A DNA stretch of 64,000 nt from Gracilimonas tropica DSM 19535. Its GTDB lineage: Bacteria > Bacteroidota > Rhodothermia > Balneolales > Balneolaceae. The notes under the pieces were generated by a model. That model made no database searches. It was given only the letters and a program-made list of their open reading frames with translations, and had not been told where the DNA came from. A program made the position numbers and the translations under genes. Below, piece by piece: positions 62,464 through 64,000 of this stretch. Every line of letters begins with the position of its first letter. The stretch's first letter is position 1. The stretch spans positions 62,001 through 126,000 of the forward strand of contig NZ_AQXG01000002.1 of assembly GCF_000375425.1 (NCBI RefSeq), read 5' to 3'.

Positions 62464-62879
62464 GAACATCGAACCTGCCTTTGCCGGCAGGCAGGCAAGG
62501 AACATCGAATATCGAACAAGGAACATTCACGTAAGAAGTTTTTTCCTTTGCTCCGTGTTGGTGCGGATTTTGTTGCCTTTCCTGACAGGAACCCATCCTT
62601 GTTCCTTCCCTAACGGACAAGTCCGCCAAGGAAGGAGACGCTTTGGTGAGTTTGATTTTTGGTTCAAACATATTTCTTTGTAATAATTTCATTTCAAGTA
62701 AATTATCTGAATCGGATAAACTATCACCATGGAGTCCTCTTTCCTTGCGGCGGTGCTTAGGTTTAGGATGCTTTCCAGGTGAGCCGGAGGGAAAAAGAGA
62801 GGGTTGCTGCGGTAAAACATTTACAAAACCATACCTTTACCGCTCTTATATTTCGTCAAACATTAATCACTTTACCATT
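62464..62879. other. 416-bp intergenic region with degenerate repeats
   Basis: No gene. It holds repeats of the type GAACATCGAAC (62464-62525, also seen at 58461 and near 3125), a CCTGCC/GGCAGG hairpin at about 62475-62496, and a TTCCTT/AAGGAA stem at about 62601-62635 that encloses GGAC/GTCC. These look like worn-out dispersed repeats. Confidence 0.45.
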
Positions 62880-64000
62880 ATGAAATCACGCATTTCCCTC
62901 CTCTTCTCCTTTCTGTTGATTGGAGCTTTTTTGATCTCCTCCTGTGCCAAAAAACAAAATGAATTTTCGGTGGATTACGAAAAATTTACTTTGGATAATG
63001 GATTGGAAGTCATTTTCCATAAAGATGCTTCCGATCCGGTTACAGCGGTTGCCCTTACATTTCATGTGGGATCTTCCCGGGAAATTGAAGGTCGAACCGG
63101 TTTTGCCCACCTTTTCGAGCATTTGCTCTTTCTGGAATCAGAAAACCTTGGGAAGGGCGGTTTAGATAAAATGAGCTCTCGTATAGGCGGTTCGGGCGCC
63201 AACGGTTCCACCAGTCGCGACAGAACCAACTACTTTCAAACGGTTCCTAATGATGCCCTCGAAAAAATGATATGGGCCGAAGCTGACAAAATGGGCTTCT
63301 TCATCAACACCGTTACGGAAGCCGTTCTTGCCAAAGAAAAACAGGTCGTTAAAAATGAAAAACGACAAGGCGTTGACAACCAGCCTTATGGACACGCGAG
63401 TTATGTGGTAGATAAAAATTTGTATCCTAAAGGACATCCGTACAGCTGGCAAGTGATCGGTTCGCTGGAGGACCTCCAAAACGCTACCCTTCAGGATGTC
63501 AAGGATTTCTATAACCGCTGGTATGTACCAAACAATGCAACCCTGGTAATAGCCGGTGATTTTGATTTTCAACAAGCACGGGAATGGGTTCACAAGTATT
63601 TTGATGAAATCCCACGTGGTGAAGAGATTGAGCCGTTAGTTGATCAGCCTGCTTCATTGAATGAAACCCAAAGATTATACTACGAAGATAATTTTGCCCG
63701 TCTTCCCGAACTACGAATGGTATGGCCCGGTGTTGATCTTTATCATAAGGACGCCTATGCCCTCGATATTCTGACCCAGCTGCTTTCAGATGGCAAAAAA
63801 GCCCCGCTGTATAAAGTATTGGTGGAAGAACAGGAGTTAACCTCCAATATTTTCATGCGTAGTGGAAATTCAGAAATCGCAGGAGAAATCTCCCTGATTA
63901 CCCGTGCCTATCCGGGAACAGATCTGAATAAGGTTGAAGCAGCAGTAAATGAAGCATTCACCCGTTTTGAGGAAGAAGGGTTTACGAATGAGGACTTACA
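62880..64000 (+). CDS. M16 family zinc peptidase (insulinase-like) lipoprotein, 3' end outside window
   Basis: The first 373 codons are present. Signal peptide with lipobox (LISSC, Cys about 22), then the M16 catalytic domain: inverted zinc motif HLFEH (about 77-81) in GFAHLFEHLLFLESENLG, and the distal Glu in EKQVVKNEKRQG. Then comes the HPYSWQVIGSLEDLQNATLQDVKDFYNRWYVPNNATLVIAGD segment. The inactive second M16 domain should follow beyond 64000. It is a likely periplasmic lipoprotein that degrades peptides. Confidence 0.93.
   Translation, partial: MKSRISLLFSFLLIGAFLISSCAKKQNEFSVDYEKFTLDNGLEVIFHKDASDPVTAVALTFHVGSSREIEGRTGFAHLFEHLLFLESENLGKGGLDKMSSRIGGSGANGSTSRDRTNYFQTVPNDALEKMIWAEADKMGFFINTVTEAVLAKEKQVVKNEKRQGVDNQPYGHASYVVDKNLYPKGHPYSWQVIGSLEDLQNATLQDVKDFYNRWYVPNNATLVIAGDFDFQQAREWVHKYFDEIPRGEEIEPLVDQPASLNETQRLYYEDNFARLPELRMVWPGVDLYHKDAYALDILTQLLSDGKKAPLYKVLVEEQELTSNIFMRSGNSEIAGEISLITRAYPGTDLNKVEAAVNEAFTRFEEEGFTNEDL

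Noticed and set aside
62204..62692. 162-codon minus-strand frame at the end of the acylase gene
   Set aside because: It is antisense to coding sequence and degenerate repeats; no recognisable product.

Overview
The window reads as chromosomal DNA of a Gram-negative, probably marine member of the Balneolota (Balneola/Gracilimonas-like), in the wider Rhodothermota/Bacteroidota group. The grounds are a type IX secretion C-terminal sorting domain (QNYPNPFNPVT motif), many Sec-exported and lipoprotein-type hydrolases, a CusA-type RND pump, TolB-like PD40 proteins, TAnnTTTG-type promoter elements and moderate GC. This placement is inference. No rRNA is present. One tRNA (Asn) is found.

Layout. 1-10.8 kb: 3' part-missing heavy-metal RND pump and a His/Met/Cys-rich exported protein (minus); SGNH-hydrolase lipoprotein, ABC-F ATPase, MFS transporter and dodecin (plus); a TPP riboswitch aptamer with no thiamin gene behind it; a PEBP-family protein; an uncharacterised Cys-motif protein. 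10.8-20.1 kb: a PD40 membrane protein, then a cluster of exported hydrolase-fold proteins (two apparent alpha/beta-hydrolase pseudoenzymes, an amidohydrolase, a class C beta-lactamase-like serine hydrolase, an esterase) and a PAS-like/LuxR regulator. A CCCTGAATTCAGGG palindrome lies in front of three of its transcription units, and a spaced copy lies at 26.1 kb. 20.4-26 kb: minus-strand operon of U32 protein, ferredoxin, ADP-forming acyl-CoA synthetase and an uncharacterised TIM-barrel-like protein. 26-31 kb: small envelope protein, vWA protein with T9SS signal, second esterase. 31-33.6 kb: ergothioneine operon egtB-egtD with a previously unmarked 55-codon ORF between them.

34-46.5 kb: two Crp/Fnr regulators bracket a set of detoxification-type genes: FMN reductase-cyclase fusion, YdcZ, GNAT, nitroreductase, SDR, MDR dehydrogenase, DUF4386, hydrolases, CHMI tautomerase, NTF2-like and CPBP protease. 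Three promoters carry the same TTGAC-N4-GTCAA box at the same spacing from a -7-like element. Gene fragments show past duplication and deletion here. 47-51.7 kb: ABC ATPase plus ABC-permease/M1-aminopeptidase fusion.

51.7-56.4 kb is a small accessory island next to tRNA-Asn. It holds a winged-helix/nucleotidyltransferase plus DUF6036-type pair, with the second gene frameshifted, bounded by 45-bp direct repeats. Beside it is a two-gene operon of a dCTPase/MazG-like pyrophosphohydrolase and a GIY-YIG / DUF2075 helicase / S24-peptidase fusion; this is the best candidate for an undescribed defence-type system. 56.4-64 kb: truA with an 11-copy heptamer repeat upstream, guaC, a RAYT transposase with three REP-like elements, a DinB-like protein, a penicillin acylase family protein and a 5' partial M16 peptidase.
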